NCBI RefSeq assembly: GCF_001509485.1
Contig: NZ_LLZI01000268.1
Location: forward strand, 21,547 to 85,546
Source: Streptomyces sp. NRRL F-4489
GTDB lineage: Bacteria > Actinomycetota > Actinomycetes > Streptomycetales > Streptomycetaceae
Direction: 5' to 3'
DNA: 64,000 nt
Below the pieces are notes generated by a model, which saw nothing but the letters and a program-made list of their open reading frames with translations, did no database searches and was not told the DNA's origin. A program made the translations under genes and the position numbers. Of this stretch, positions 43,607 through 53,141 are shown in pieces. Numbering within the stretch: the first letter of the stretch is position 1; the number at the start of each line of letters is the position of its first letter.

Positions 43607-44890
43607 ATGAGATGTGAGCGGACCGGCGACGAGCGGGACCTGGCGCAGGACGGCGGGCGGCGGGGCTTCCTGAAGTACGCGGCCGGGGTCGCGGGGGCGG
43701 CCGCGGCCGGCGCGGCGGTGCCCGGCGAGGCGGTGGCCGCCCCGGCGGGCCCGCCGTCCGGGGACCGCGCGGTACGCCGCGCGCCGGACGGCCGGGAGCT
43801 GCCGCCGGACCGGGTGCCGTTCCACGGCCGCCACCAGGCCGGCATCCTCACCCCGCAGCAGCTCTTCGCCGGATTCGCGGCGTTCGACGTGCTGGTGCAG
43901 AACCGCGCGGACCTGACCGGGCTGCTCAAGACGCTGACCGAGCGGGTCCGGGTGCTGTCGGCCGGAGTCAAGCCGAAGGACGAGCGGACGGCCGCGGAGC
44001 CGCAGACCCCGGACTCGCTGACCGTCACGGTCGGGTTCGGGGCGTCGCTCTTCGACGACCGGTTCGGGCTGGCCGGGCACAAGCCGCGGCATCTGAAGGC
44101 GATGCCGGCGTTCCCCGACGACCGATTGGAGCCGGCCCGCTGCCACGGCGACCTGTCGGTGCAGGTCTGCGCCGAGCACCCGGACGCGATCGTGCACGTC
44201 CTGCGCGACCTGGGCCGGGCGACGCACGGGATGATGCGGCCCCGGTGGCGGATGGACGCGTTCATGAACCCGTCCCGGCCCTCGGGGTCGCCGCGGAACT
44301 TCCTCGGCTTCAAGGACGGCATCGTCAACCCCGACACCGCCTCGGCGCGGGAGCGGGACCGGCTGATCTGGGTGACGCCGCCGTGCGGCGAGCCGGAGTG
44401 GGCCGAGGGCGGCAGCTACCAGGTGCTGCGGCTGATCCGCTTCCACACCGAGTCCTGGGACCGGGTCCCGGTGTCCCGCCAGGAGCGGATCTTCGGGCGG
44501 CACAAGGCGAGCGGCGCGCCGCTGGGCCGCGAGCGGGAGAACGACGCGCCGGACTACCGCCGCGACCCCCACGGCGACACCGTCCCGCTCGACTCGCACA
44601 TCCGGCTCGCCAACCCCCGCACCCCGCACACCGACCGGTCCCGCTTCCTGCGCCGCAGCTACAACTACGACCAGGGCTACGACCGGCACGGCCGGATGAA
44701 CCTCGGCCTGGTCTTCTGCGGCTACCAGCAGAACGTGGAGCGCCAGTTCGCCACCGTCCAGCGCCGCCTGCGCCACGAACCGCTGGCCCGCTTCATCACC
44801 CCCGAGGGCGGCGGCTACTTCTTCGTCCTGCCCGGTGTGCGGGACGAGGACGACTGGTTCGGTTCCCGGCTGATGCGCGACACCCGCTGA
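43607..44890 (+). CDS. Tat-exported DyP-type peroxidase / deferrochelatase
   Basis: 427 aa; the ATG at 43607 has GGGGA upstream, but 43583 (ATG) is also open. A Tat signal is clear (GGRRGFLKYAAGVAGAAAAG to AVAA). The DyP signature GFKDG is at 234-238 with distal Asp237, and the proximal haem ligand is His331 in DSHIRLAN. FSxxQ-like segments such as PVSRQERIFGRHK and the last block NLGLVFCGYQQN are typical of EfeB-type enzymes. It would act outside the membrane with H2O2 or release iron from haem. No EfeUO genes are beside it. Confidence 0.9.
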   Translation: MRCERTGDERDLAQDGGRRGFLKYAAGVAGAAAAGAAVPGEAVAAPAGPPSGDRAVRRAPDGRELPPDRVPFHGRHQAGILTPQQLFAGFAAFDVLVQNRADLTGLLKTLTERVRVLSAGVKPKDERTAAEPQTPDSLTVTVGFGASLFDDRFGLAGHKPRHLKAMPAFPDDRLEPARCHGDLSVQVCAEHPDAIVHVLRDLGRATHGMMRPRWRMDAFMNPSRPSGSPRNFLGFKDGIVNPDTASARERDRLIWVTPPCGEPEWAEGGSYQVLRLIRFHTESWDRVPVSRQERIFGRHKASGAPLGRERENDAPDYRRDPHGDTVPLDSHIRLANPRTPHTDRSRFLRRSYNYDQGYDRHGRMNLGLVFCGYQQNVERQFATVQRRLRHEPLARFITPEGGGYFFVLPGVRDEDDWFGSRLMRDTR

Positions 44891-44909
44891 CCGGCGGCCG
44901 TACGGCGCA

Positions 44910-44952
44910 CGGAGCCCCGGGCTTCCTCCAGGAGGGGAGGCCCGGGGCTCCG
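44910..44952. terminator. Hairpin terminator after the DyP gene
   Basis: Perfect 12-bp stem, 44910-44921 with 44941-44952, extended inward by one C-G pair, 20 nt after the DyP stop. Confidence 0.75.
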
Positions 44953-44953
44953 T

Positions 44954-44990
44954 TACGCCAACGAGCCGAGGAATCACGGCAGTTGGCGTA
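44954..44990. terminator. Second hairpin between DyP and hypE
   Basis: TACGCCAAC (44954-44962) and GTTGGCGTA (44982-44990) form a perfect 9-bp stem, 48 nt past the hypE stop on the minus strand; probably the terminator of the hyp operon. Confidence 0.6.
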
Positions 44991-45038
44991 TCGAGCGAGG
45001 TGCGGGCGGCGGGAAGGGCTCCGCCGCCCGCACCTGGT

Positions 45039-46139
45039 TCAGCAGATCCGCGGCAGCTGCTCGCCCAGCGGCAGGTCCACGACCCGGGTGCCGCCGAGCG
45101 GGGTCCGGGCCACCACCATGCCGGGGTGCGCGGCGACCGCCTCACCGATGATCGCGGCGTCGGCGCCGAGGGGGTGGGCGCGCATCGCGTCCAGTACCGC
45201 GTCGGCGTGCTCGCGGGGGACGAACGCCACCAGCTTGCCCTCGTTGGCGACGTACATCGGATCCAGGCCCAGGACGGCGCAGGCGTTGGCGACGGCCGGC
45301 GGGACGGGCACCGCCCGCTCGTCCAGGACCACGCCGGTGCCCGAGGCCGTGGCGATCTCGTTGAGCGCGGCGGCCAGTCCGCCGCGGGTGGGGTCGCGCA
45401 GTACGTGCAGGTCGGGGGTGACCGCCAGCATGGTCTGGACGAGCCCGCCGAGCGCGGCGCAGTCGCTCTCGATCTCGACGCCGAACTCCAGGCCCTCGCG
45501 GACGCTCATCACGGCCACGCCGTGCACGCCGATGCCGCCGCTGACGATCACGACGTCGCCGGGCACCACCCGCTGCGGGCGCAGGTCCACACCGGGCGGG
45601 ATCACGCCGATCCCGGCGGTGTTGAGGTAGACCCCGTCGCCGCGGCCGGCCTCGACGACCTTGGTGTCGCCGGTGGCCAGCTCCACCCCGGCGGCCCGGG
45701 CGGCGGCGCCCATCGCGTCGGCGACCCCGGCGACCACCGGCATCTCCACGCCCTCCTCCAGGATGAAGCCGCAGGAGAGGTAGGCGGCCCGGGCGCCGCT
45801 CATCGCCAGGTCGTTGACGGTGCCGTTGACGGCCAGGTCGCCGATGCTGCCGCCGGGGAAGAACAGCGGCCGGACGACGTAGGAGTCGGTGGAGAAGGCC
45901 AGCCGCTGCCCGCCGAGCGAGAAGACCGCGGAGTCGCCGAGCTGGGCGAGGAGTTCGCCGCCGAAGGCGGGTACGAAGATCTGCTGGACGAGTTCGGCGG
46001 AGAGCGCGCCGCCCCCGCCGTGGCCCATCACCACGCGCGGGGTCTCGCGCAGCGGGGCCGGGCAGGACCAGCCGGTGATGTCGACGGTGGGCAGGTCGCG
46101 GCTCTGCGGGGTGGGGGGCTGGGCGGTGGTGTCAGACAA
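45039..46139 (-). CDS. hypE: Hydrogenase maturation protein HypE
   Basis: 366 aa, TTG start with GGAGG upstream, overlapping the hypD stop by 8 nt. AIR-synthase-like fold ([49 protein letters not shown]) and the essential C-terminal Cys in LPRIC, which carries the thiocarboxamide dehydrated to thiocyanate, the source of the cyanide ligands. Last gene of the hyp operon. Confidence 0.95.
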   Translation of the reverse strand: MSDTTAQPPTPQSRDLPTVDITGWSCPAPLRETPRVVMGHGGGGALSAELVQQIFVPAFGGELLAQLGDSAVFSLGGQRLAFSTDSYVVRPLFFPGGSIGDLAVNGTVNDLAMSGARAAYLSCGFILEEGVEMPVVAGVADAMGAAARAAGVELATGDTKVVEAGRGDGVYLNTAGIGVIPPGVDLRPQRVVPGDVVIVSGGIGVHGVAVMSVREGLEFGVEIESDCAALGGLVQTMLAVTPDLHVLRDPTRGGLAAALNEIATASGTGVVLDERAVPVPPAVANACAVLGLDPMYVANEGKLVAFVPREHADAVLDAMRAHPLGADAAIIGEAVAAHPGMVVARTPLGGTRVVDLPLGEQLPRIC

Positions 46140-47256
46140 CGGGGGTCGCCTCCAAGGGGGTCGGCGCGGTGCCGAGCCGGCGGTAGAGGTAGTAGGCGGC
46201 GCAGGCGCCCTCGCTGGAGACCATGGTGGCGCCGAGCGGGGTGCGCGGGGTGCAGGTGGTGCCGAACGCCTCGCACTCGTGGGGCTTGAGCAGCCCCTGG
46301 AGGACCTCGCCGCTGCGGCAGGCGGCCGGTTCGCGGGTGGTGATGCCCTCGACGGAGAAGCGGTGCTCGGCGTCGTAGTCGCGGTAGCGGTCGGCCAGCC
46401 GCCAGCCGCTGGCGGGGATGGTGCCGATCCCGCGCCAGGTGCGGTCGGTGACCTCGAAGACGTCGGCGAGCATGGCCCGGGCGGCGGGGTTGCCGTCAGC
46501 GCGGACGGCCCGGGGGTAGGCGTTGTCGACGGTGTGCTCACCGCGTTCGAGCTGGCGGACGGTGCGCCGGATGCCTTCCAGGATGTCCAGCGGCTCGAAG
46601 CCGGTGACGACGATCGGCACCCGGTGGCGGTCGGCCAGCGCGGGGTATTCCCCGGTGCCCATCACGCTGCACACATGGCCGGCGGCGAGGAATCCCTGGA
46701 CCCGGCAGCTGGGCGACTCCATGATCGCCTCGATGGCGGGCGGGACCCGGACGTGCGAGACCAGCATGCTGAAGTTGCGGATGCCGAGCTTGCGCGCCTG
46801 GTGCACGGCCATGGCGTTGGGCGGGGCGGTGGTCTCGAAGCCGATGCCGAAGAACACCACCTCGCGGTCCGGGTTCTGCTGGGCGGTCTTCAGCGCGTCG
46901 AGCGGGGAGTAGACGACGCGGACGTCGCCGCCCTCGCCGCGCACCCGGAACAGGTCGCGGCCGGTGCCGGGCACCCGGAGCATGTCGCCGAACGAGCAGA
47001 AGATCACGCCGGGCCGGGAGGCGATCTCCAGCGCCTTGTCGATCACCTCCAGCGGGGTGACGCACACCGGGCAGCCCGGCCCGTGGATCAGCTCCACCTC
47101 GTCCGGCAGCAGCTGGTCGATGCCGTGCCGGATGATGCTGTGCGTCTGGCCGCCGCAGACCTCCATCAGGGCCCACGGCCGGGTCACGGTGGCGCGGATC
47201 TCGTCCAGCAGCCGCCGGGCCAGCTCGGGGTTCCGGAACTCCTCCAGGTACTTCAC
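46132..47256 (-). CDS. hypD: Hydrogenase maturation protein HypD
   Basis: 374 aa, GTG start with AGGAGG upstream, overlapping the hypC stop by GTGA. Cues: [29 protein letters not shown] (active-site Cys pair), GIGFETTAP, and a four-Cys C-terminal iron-sulphur site including [20 protein letters not shown] and [10 protein letters not shown]. HypD assembles the Fe(CN)2CO unit with HypC and HypE. Confidence 0.96.
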   Translation of the reverse strand: MKYLEEFRNPELARRLLDEIRATVTRPWALMEVCGGQTHSIIRHGIDQLLPDEVELIHGPGCPVCVTPLEVIDKALEIASRPGVIFCSFGDMLRVPGTGRDLFRVRGEGGDVRVVYSPLDALKTAQQNPDREVVFFGIGFETTAPPNAMAVHQARKLGIRNFSMLVSHVRVPPAIEAIMESPSCRVQGFLAAGHVCSVMGTGEYPALADRHRVPIVVTGFEPLDILEGIRRTVRQLERGEHTVDNAYPRAVRADGNPAARAMLADVFEVTDRTWRGIGTIPASGWRLADRYRDYDAEHRFSVEGITTREPAACRSGEVLQGLLKPHECEAFGTTCTPRTPLGATMVSSEGACAAYYLYRRLGTAPTPLEATPVV

Positions 47257-47543
47257 TGCGCTGCCTCCTGTGTTTCCTGGCCGGCGGCCGCCGCCCACGG
47301 GTCGCCGAACTCCTCCTCCAGCAGCCCGAGTTCGGCGAAGAGCGCCAGGGTCCGGCGGGCCGACTCCTCGTCCAGCCGCTGGAGCGCGAAGCCCACGTGG
47401 ACGATCGCGTACTCACCGACCGCGAGGTCCGGGACGTACTCCAGGCACACCTCCTTGACCACCCCGCCGAAGTCGACGGTGGCCATCCTGGTGCCGTCCC
47501 GTTCCTCGATCTCCATCACCTTGCCGGGCACCGCCAGGCACAT
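47253..47543 (-). CDS. hypC: Hydrogenase maturation chaperone HypC
   Basis: 96 aa starting MCLAVPGKV; Cys2 is the residue that holds the iron ligand complex. GAGGAGG precedes the ATG. Part of hypA-B-F-C-D-E; 47 nt from the hypF stop. Confidence 0.96.
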   Translation of the reverse strand: MCLAVPGKVMEIEERDGTRMATVDFGGVVKEVCLEYVPDLAVGEYAIVHVGFALQRLDEESARRTLALFAELGLLEEEFGDPWAAAAGQETQEAAQ

Positions 47544-47590
47544 GGCTCCTCCTCGTCGTGCGGGTGCGGGAACTGCGGGTCTCAACCGGG

Positions 47591-49978
47591 CTACGCGCCG
47601 CGCCTGCGGGCCGCGACCAGCAGCTGGCCGAGCGCCAGCCCGCCGTCGTTGGGCGGGACCAGGCGGTGCCGGAGCACGGTGAAGCCGTCCTGGCGCAGCG
47701 CGCGGGCCGCCGCCTCGGCCAGCAGGGTGTTGGCGAAGACGCCGCCGGTCAGGGCGACGGTCGCCAGGCCGGTGCGCTCGCGGGCCAGTCCGCAGCAGCG
47801 CCGGACGAAACCGGCGACGGCGGTGTGGAAGCGGGCCGCGATCCGTTCGGGGCCGGTGCCGGCGCGGAGGTCCTCGACGGCGGCGGCCAGGACCGGGCCG
47901 GGGTCGGCCACCAGCGCGGCGCCGCCGCCGGCCGGGGCCCCGGTGCGCAGGGCGAAGGTGTAGCCGGGCCCGCGGTCCCGGCCGGCGGTCCGGGCCGCGG
48001 CCTCCAGGGCGGTGGCGGCCTGGGCCTCGTAGCCGGCGTGGTGGCAGATCCCGGTGAGCGAGGCGAGGGCGTCGAAGAGCCGGCCCATGCTGGAGGTCGG
48101 CGCGCAGTTCAGATCACGCTCCAACTGCCTTTGCAGCAGCCGCAGTTCGTCCGGCGGGCAGGCGTCGACCGGCGGCAGTCCGGGCGTCCAGGGCAGGCCC
48201 GCGGCGTGCAGATGGGCCAGCGCCATGCGGTACGGGCGGCGGACGGCGGTGTCGCCGCCGGGCAGCGGGACGTAGCCGAGCTGGGCGAAGCGGCGGTAGC
48301 CGGCGTAGTCGGCGAGCAGGATCTCGCCGCCCCAGATCGCGCCGTCGTCGCCGTAGCCGGTGCCGTCGAAGGCGACGCCGATGACCGGCTGCCGCCCGTC
48401 CAGGCCGTGTTCGGCCATCGCGGCGGCGATATGCGCGTGGTGGTGCTGGACCCGGACCAGCGGCCGGCCGGCGGTGTGCCGGGCGGCCCACTGGCCGGTG
48501 CGGTAGCCGGGATGGCGGTCGGTGGCGAGCAGCCTCGGCCGGACGCCGGTGAGGGTCTCCAGGTGCGCGCCGGCCCGTTCGAACGCCTGCTGGGTGGCCA
48601 GGTCGTCCATATCGCCGATGTGCGCGGACAGCCAGGCCCGGCGCCCCTCTCCCAGGCACAGCACGGTCTTGAGGTCGCCGCCGGTGGCCAGCGCGGGCCG
48701 CACCGGGACGGGCAGCGGCACCGGGTACGGGGCGCAGCCGCGCGAGCGCCGGAGGTAGAGCGGTTCGCCGTCGCTGATCCGGACCACCGAGTCGTCGCAC
48801 GGGACCTGGATCGGCCGGTCGTGGGTGAGCCAGGCGTCGGCCAGCCGGGCCAGCCGCGACAGGGCGTCCGCGTCGTCCGTGACGAGGGGTTCGCCGGCCA
48901 CGTTGCCGCTGGTCATCACCAGTAGCCGAGGGCCGGGCGGGTCGCCGGGGAGGCCGAACAGCAGGTGGTGGAGCGGGGTGTAGGGCAGCATCAGGCCGAG
49001 GTCGGGGCTGCCGGGGGCGACGGCGGCGCAGACCGGGGGCGCGCCGGGCGCCGGGCCGCCGGGGCGCCGGCGCAGCAGCACGATGGGCCGCACCGACCCG
49101 GTGAGCAGCGCCCGCTCCTCCGCGCCGATCTCCACCAGCCCTTCCACATCCGCGAGTTGACGGGCCATCAGGGCGAACGGTTTGTCGCCCCGGCACTTGC
49201 GGCGCCGCAGCGCGGTCACCGCCCGCTCGTCCCCGGCGTCGCACACCAGGTGGTAGCCGCCCAGGCCCTTGACCGCGACGATCGCGCCGGTGGCCAGCAG
49301 CCGCCGGGCGCCGGCCACCGGGTCGCCGGGGACCGGGCGCGGCGGGGCGGACGGGCCGTCCGGCGCGGCGGCCAGCAGCCGCAGCCGGGGGCCGCAGTCG
49401 TGGCAGCACAGCGGCTGGGCGTGGAACCGCCGGTCGGCCGGGTCGGCGTACTCTGCGGCGCAGCGCGGGCACATCGGGAAGCCGGCCATGGTGGTCTGCG
49501 CGCGGTCGTAGGGCAGCGCGCGGACGATGGTGAAGCGCGGCCCGCAGTGCGTACAGGTGACGAACGGGTGCCGGTAGCGGCGGTCGGCCGGGTCGGTCAG
49601 CTCCGCCAGGCAGGCGTCGCAGGTGGCGGCGTCCGGGGCGGCCAGGGTGCGGGCCGGGCCCTGGCCGCTGGAGGGGGCGATGGTGAAGCCGGTGCCGCCG
49701 GTGGCCGCGAGGTCCTGGCCGTCCACGGCCTCCACGACCGCCAGCGGCGGCGCCTCGGCGCGCAGCCGGACCGCGAAGCGGCGCAGCGCGCCGGGCGGCC
49801 CCTCGACCTCGGCGACCACGCCCTCGGCGGTGTTGCCGACGTGGCCGGTCAGGCCCAGTTCGGTGGCGAGGCCGTGGACGAACGGGCGGAAGCCGACGCC
49901 CTGGACGATGCCCCGCACGGTGAACCTGCGGCGGGCGGGGGCCGCCGCGGGGGGCGCGTCGGGCGGCCGGACGGTCAT
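47591..49978 (-). CDS. hypF: Carbamoyltransferase HypF
   Basis: 795 aa, all domains present: acylphosphatase (about 17-105, TVRGIVQGVGFRPFVHGLA), two zinc-finger pairs (CDACLAEL, CTHCGPRF, CPRCAAEY, CHDCGPRL), YrdC/Sua5-like (about 200-390, AVKGLGGYHLVCDA and KPFALMAR) and the Kae1-like carbamoyl transfer domain (VQHHHAHIAAAMAEH, GVAFDGTGYGDDGAIWGGE, TGGVFANTLL). It makes the carbamoyl-HypE intermediate. Its ATG overlaps the hypB stop (ATGA). Confidence 0.96.
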   Translation of the reverse strand: MTVRPPDAPPAAAPARRRFTVRGIVQGVGFRPFVHGLATELGLTGHVGNTAEGVVAEVEGPPGALRRFAVRLRAEAPPLAVVEAVDGQDLAATGGTGFTIAPSSGQGPARTLAAPDAATCDACLAELTDPADRRYRHPFVTCTHCGPRFTIVRALPYDRAQTTMAGFPMCPRCAAEYADPADRRFHAQPLCCHDCGPRLRLLAAAPDGPSAPPRPVPGDPVAGARRLLATGAIVAVKGLGGYHLVCDAGDERAVTALRRRKCRGDKPFALMARQLADVEGLVEIGAEERALLTGSVRPIVLLRRRPGGPAPGAPPVCAAVAPGSPDLGLMLPYTPLHHLLFGLPGDPPGPRLLVMTSGNVAGEPLVTDDADALSRLARLADAWLTHDRPIQVPCDDSVVRISDGEPLYLRRSRGCAPYPVPLPVPVRPALATGGDLKTVLCLGEGRRAWLSAHIGDMDDLATQQAFERAGAHLETLTGVRPRLLATDRHPGYRTGQWAARHTAGRPLVRVQHHHAHIAAAMAEHGLDGRQPVIGVAFDGTGYGDDGAIWGGEILLADYAGYRRFAQLGYVPLPGGDTAVRRPYRMALAHLHAAGLPWTPGLPPVDACPPDELRLLQRQLERDLNCAPTSSMGRLFDALASLTGICHHAGYEAQAATALEAAARTAGRDRGPGYTFALRTGAPAGGGAALVADPGPVLAAAVEDLRAGTGPERIAARFHTAVAGFVRRCCGLARERTGLATVALTGGVFANTLLAEAAARALRQDGFTVLRHRLVPPNDGGLALGQLLVAARRRGA

Positions 49979-50733
49979 GAGCGGCTCGACCCCACCGCGC
50001 CGCGGTCGCCCGCCCGGTCCGCCGGACCGTCGTGCGGGGGGTGCGAGCGGCGGGTCATGACCGGGATGTGGGCCGGGCCGCCGTCCCGGGCGGCCAGCGC
50101 CCGGTCCAGGAGGGCGCCGGCGCCCTCGCCGCCGCGCACCGAGGTGCGGACGACCTCGGCGCCGGGGTTGACGCGCTCCACGTTGGCGCGGAACTCCGCT
50201 TCGTCGAAGTCCACCGCCGCGGCGATATCGCTCTTGGTGATCATGACGAGGTGGGCCAGGCCGAAGGCGGTGGGGTATTTCAGCGGTTTGTCCTCGCCCT
50301 CGGTCACCGAGGCCAGCACCACCCGCAGCGTCTCCCCCAGGTCGTAGGAGGCCGGGCAGACCAGGTTGCCGACGTTCTCGACGAACAGCAGCCGGGTGCC
50401 GGCGGGCAGCCAGCCGTCCAGGTGGCCGCCGAGCATCTCGGCCTCCAGGTGGCACAGCCCGTCGGTGAGCACCTGTTTGACGGGGACCCGGGAGCGGGCC
50501 AGGCGCACCGCGTCGTTCTCGGTGGCCAGGTCGGCGGTGAGCGCGGCGACCGGGACGCCCCGCTCCCGGGCCAGGGTCAGTTCCCGTTCCAGCAGGGCGG
50601 TCTTGCCGCTGCCGGGGCTGGAGAGCAGGTTGACGACCGCGGTGCCGCGGGCCGCCAGGTCCTCGCGGAGGGTGTGCGCGCAGGCGTCGTTCCTGGCGAG
50701 CACCGCCTGCTGGAGGTCAAGGACACGGCACAT
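49975..50733 (-). CDS. hypB: Hydrogenase nickel incorporation GTPase HypB
   Basis: 252 aa. G-domain: P-loop LLSSPGSGKTALLE, LTADLATENDA, FVENVGNLVCPASYDLGE and TKSD. It lacks the N-terminal His-rich nickel store found in some HypB proteins. After the G-domain it has a long Pro/Gly/Arg tail of unknown purpose. Its ATG is 4 nt past the hypA stop. Confidence 0.95.
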   Translation of the reverse strand: MCRVLDLQQAVLARNDACAHTLREDLAARGTAVVNLLSSPGSGKTALLERELTLARERGVPVAALTADLATENDAVRLARSRVPVKQVLTDGLCHLEAEMLGGHLDGWLPAGTRLLFVENVGNLVCPASYDLGETLRVVLASVTEGEDKPLKYPTAFGLAHLVMITKSDIAAAVDFDEAEFRANVERVNPGAEVVRTSVRGGEGAGALLDRALAARDGGPAHIPVMTRRSHPPHDGPADRAGDRGAVGSSRS

Positions 50734-50737
50734 GGGA

Positions 50738-51118
50738 TCAGCGCTCCTCGTGCGTGGGTGTGGGTACCGGGGCGTCGTGCCAGGTGACGTCGGCGATCCG
50801 CAGTTCGCGGCCGGACAGCAGCTCCACGGCCGCGCCGCCGCAGCCGGGGCAGCTCAGCCGCGGCGGTACGCCGGCCGGCCAGGTCCGGGCGCAGCCGCCG
50901 CAGCGGGCGCGGGCCGGGATCCGATCGGTGACCAGTTCGGCGCCGGCCAGGACGGTGCCGTCGCGGGCGAGTTCGAAGGAGAAGGCCAGCGCGTCGGGGA
51001 CGACTCCGGCCAGTTCGCCGATCTCCAGCCGGACGCGGCTGACCGCGGTCGCGCCTTCGGGCCGGACCGCGCTCTCGACCTGGTCGATGACCGCCAGCGC
51101 GATGGACATCTCGTGCAT
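50738..51118 (-). CDS. hypA: Hydrogenase nickel chaperone HypA
   Basis: 126 aa beginning MHEMSIA (nickel ligand His2). Zinc site Cys73, Cys76, Cys90 and Cys93 (CGGC, CPGC). It hands nickel to the hydrogenase large subunit with HypB. A 138-bp gap separates it from the protease gene and may hold a promoter. Confidence 0.96.
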   Translation of the reverse strand: MHEMSIALAVIDQVESAVRPEGATAVSRVRLEIGELAGVVPDALAFSFELARDGTVLAGAELVTDRIPARARCGGCARTWPAGVPPRLSCPGCGGAAVELLSGRELRIADVTWHDAPVPTPTHEER

Positions 51119-51256
51119 CGGCCCGTCTCTTTCGGTGGGTACGACCGGTTGCCGCCGGGCCCCATTAGACGGCGCGGCCCCGGGGCGTCCGGGGTGCCTC
51201 GCCGGGGCGGGGCGGTGGCATACACCGTTCGGTGCAGCGGACCGCGCGCGGCCGGC

Positions 51257-51811
51257 TCAGCCGGCGGCGGCCGGGGCCCCGGTGGCGTCGCGCTCCGGCT
51301 CCGGGGCGCCGACCAGCCGCAGCACCACCCGGACCGCCTCGTCGACGGCGGCGGCGACCGGTGCGCTCAGGCCCATGCCCTCGGAGGTGTCGGCGGGCTC
51401 GCAGCCGACGACCAGGACGCGGTCCGGCCGCCGGGCGCCGATGCCGGCGCTGAGCGTGCCGAGCAGCGCCAGGACCGCGTCGGGCGTCATGTGGTGCGCG
51501 TCGAGGGGGACGGGCCGGGGCTCGGGGCCGGGGCCGGGGTCGGCGGCGTCGAGTACGTAGAGGGAGCCGGGGGCCCCGCCGCGCGCGGCGGCGTCCACCA
51601 GCAGCACGGTGTCGTAGCCGTCCAGCATCCGGTAGGCGAGGTGGACGCCGCGGACCCCGGCGTCGACCAGTTCCACCCCGTCGGGCAGCGGGTGCGCGCC
51701 GAGCGCGCGGACGGCCTCGACGCCGAAACCGTCGTCGCCGAGGAAGATGTTGCCGACGCCGGCGATCAGGGTGCGGCCGGGCGGGAGGGGGCGGTGCGGG
51801 GCGCTGCTCAC
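51257..51811 (-). CDS. Hydrogenase maturation protease (HybD/HycI family)
   Basis: 184 aa from GTG at 51811 with GGAGG (an upstream TTG at 51838 is possible). The family nickel-sensing motif is IAGVGNIFLGDDGFGVEAV, with Asp ligands, and DTVLLVDAAARGG follows. Such proteases cut the C-terminus of the NiFe-hydrogenase large subunit after metal insertion. It heads the hyp cluster, yet no large or small subunit gene is found on either side within the window. Confidence 0.9.
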   Translation of the reverse strand: MSSAPHRPLPPGRTLIAGVGNIFLGDDGFGVEAVRALGAHPLPDGVELVDAGVRGVHLAYRMLDGYDTVLLVDAAARGGAPGSLYVLDAADPGPGPEPRPVPLDAHHMTPDAVLALLGTLSAGIGARRPDRVLVVGCEPADTSEGMGLSAPVAAAVDEAVRVVLRLVGAPEPERDATGAPAAAG

Positions 51812-51908
51812 TGGTCCTCCGGGGCGCGGGTCCGTCAAGGCGGGAAGCGGCGTCGGCGCGGCTTCCGCCCTCTTCGTAGCACCGCCTGGGAGGCGCGGGC
51901 AGCCGACG

Positions 51909-51947
51909 GGGGCCGTTCCGGTGACGCACCAGCACCGGAACGGCCCC
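51909..51947 (-). terminator. Hairpin terminator of the DUF4232 gene
   Basis: Perfect 15-bp stem, 51909-51923 with 51933-51947, 21 nt past the DUF4232 stop. It insulates the hydrogenase maturation cluster from the next gene. Confidence 0.85.
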
Positions 51948-51968
51948 GCGGCCCGAGGGGGACGGGCG

Positions 51969-52667
51969 TCAGGACGGCGACCCGGCCTCCACGGTGGTGA
52001 CGGTGAACGTGCCGCCGCAGACCCGCAGGCCGTTGCTGCCGGTGGTCATCGACTCCTTCGACCCGGGCGGGTAGACGAAGACGATCTGGGAGTTGTTCCA
52101 GCACGGGATGTCCGAGACGCCCTCGTTGACCGTGTGCAGCAGGGCGTGCGCGCTCTGTCCGGGCTGGAGCCGGACCGCTCCGCCGGCGCCGCCCTCGCGG
52201 GTGGCGGGCGTGCCGACCGCCGAGCCGTCGCGCTGGATCAGCGAGACGCCCGGGAAGCCGCGCAGCGTGCACGCCTTCTTGCCCTTGTTGGTGAAGACCA
52301 GCGGGACGCGGATGTTGCCCGCCCCGATGTCGGTGCGGCCCAGGCGCAGCGACATGTTCGCCGCGGTGCAGCGGTCCGAGGCCGTCATGGCCGAGGGGTT
52401 GGCCTGGCTGGCGTTGGGGACGCCGGAGGTGCCGGCCGAGGGCTTGGCCATGCCGGAGGGCCGGGCCGCGTTCCCGGAGGACTGCGCGCTGCTCCCGGTC
52501 GACGGCGCGCCGTTCGCGCCCGAGGTGGCGGGCGCGGCGGCCGACGAGGGGTGGGAGGCGCTGTCCGTGCCGTTCTGGCAGGCGGAGAGCGTCAGCGCGG
52601 TGACGGCGATCAGCGATCCGGCGGCGACCCGGCGGCCGCGGCCGCGGGTCAGGGAGGTGAGCGACAT
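51969..52667 (-). CDS. DUF4232-type lipoprotein
   Basis: 232 aa. Signal peptide with lipobox LSAC (SLIAVTALTLSAC), then a long Ser/Ala/Pro/Gly linker (about 32-98) and a beta-rich domain (about 100-230: CTAANMSLRLGR, IRVPLVFTNKGKKACTLRGFPGVSLI, LRVCGGTFTVTTVEAG) with paired Cys. It is anchored to the outer face of the membrane. The function of DUF4232 is unknown. GAGGGG precedes the ATG. Confidence 0.88.
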   Translation of the reverse strand: MSLTSLTRGRGRRVAAGSLIAVTALTLSACQNGTDSASHPSSAAAPATSGANGAPSTGSSAQSSGNAARPSGMAKPSAGTSGVPNASQANPSAMTASDRCTAANMSLRLGRTDIGAGNIRVPLVFTNKGKKACTLRGFPGVSLIQRDGSAVGTPATREGGAGGAVRLQPGQSAHALLHTVNEGVSDIPCWNNSQIVFVYPPGSKESMTTGSNGLRVCGGTFTVTTVEAGSPS

Positions 52668-53141
52668 GAGTCCCCCTCGTCTGGTAGGTGGGTCCCTCGT
52701 AACAGTGGGTGCGTTGCTCTTCCAGCGTGCGCCCGGGCACTGCCGGTCCGCTAACGAGGCACTAACACACCACTAACGAGGCCGCGCGCCCGGTAACACG
52801 CCGCCCCGGCCGGCCCGGGTGACCGGCCGGGACTTCCGGTGCGCCGCCCAGGCTCGCAGAAAACCCCGCGGGGTGCGGACGCGGCACCACGAGCTTCGGC
52901 CGTTTCAGCCTTCCCGCTCACCGGACCCTTCAGCACCTTCCGTCCCAGGTGTCACACGGTGGCGCCCATGCCGCCGGTATGTGCGCAGGACCGACCCACG
53001 GACGTCGGCCCTGGTGGCGGCGGAGTCCCTCGGACCGGACCAGCCGTCACCACTCGACCGAAATCCCACCATAGGGCGTAGACGAGACGTCTCCGTTGAC
53101 CCGGAGGTTGCACCGCACCACCCAATTCCGGCCACCAGCGG
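52668..53141. other. 474-bp intergenic region
   Basis: No gene could be supported on either strand. The left end holds the promoter of the DUF4232 gene and the right end the 3' flank of leuA. A perfect 10-bp palindrome GAGACGTCTC lies at 53094-53103. No tRNA or hairpin with clear meaning was seen. Confidence 0.5.

Noticed and set aside
52668..53141. tRNA or small RNA gene in the 474-bp gap
   Set aside because: No cloverleaf, no conserved T-loop GTTCRAN and no strong promoter-terminator pair was seen.
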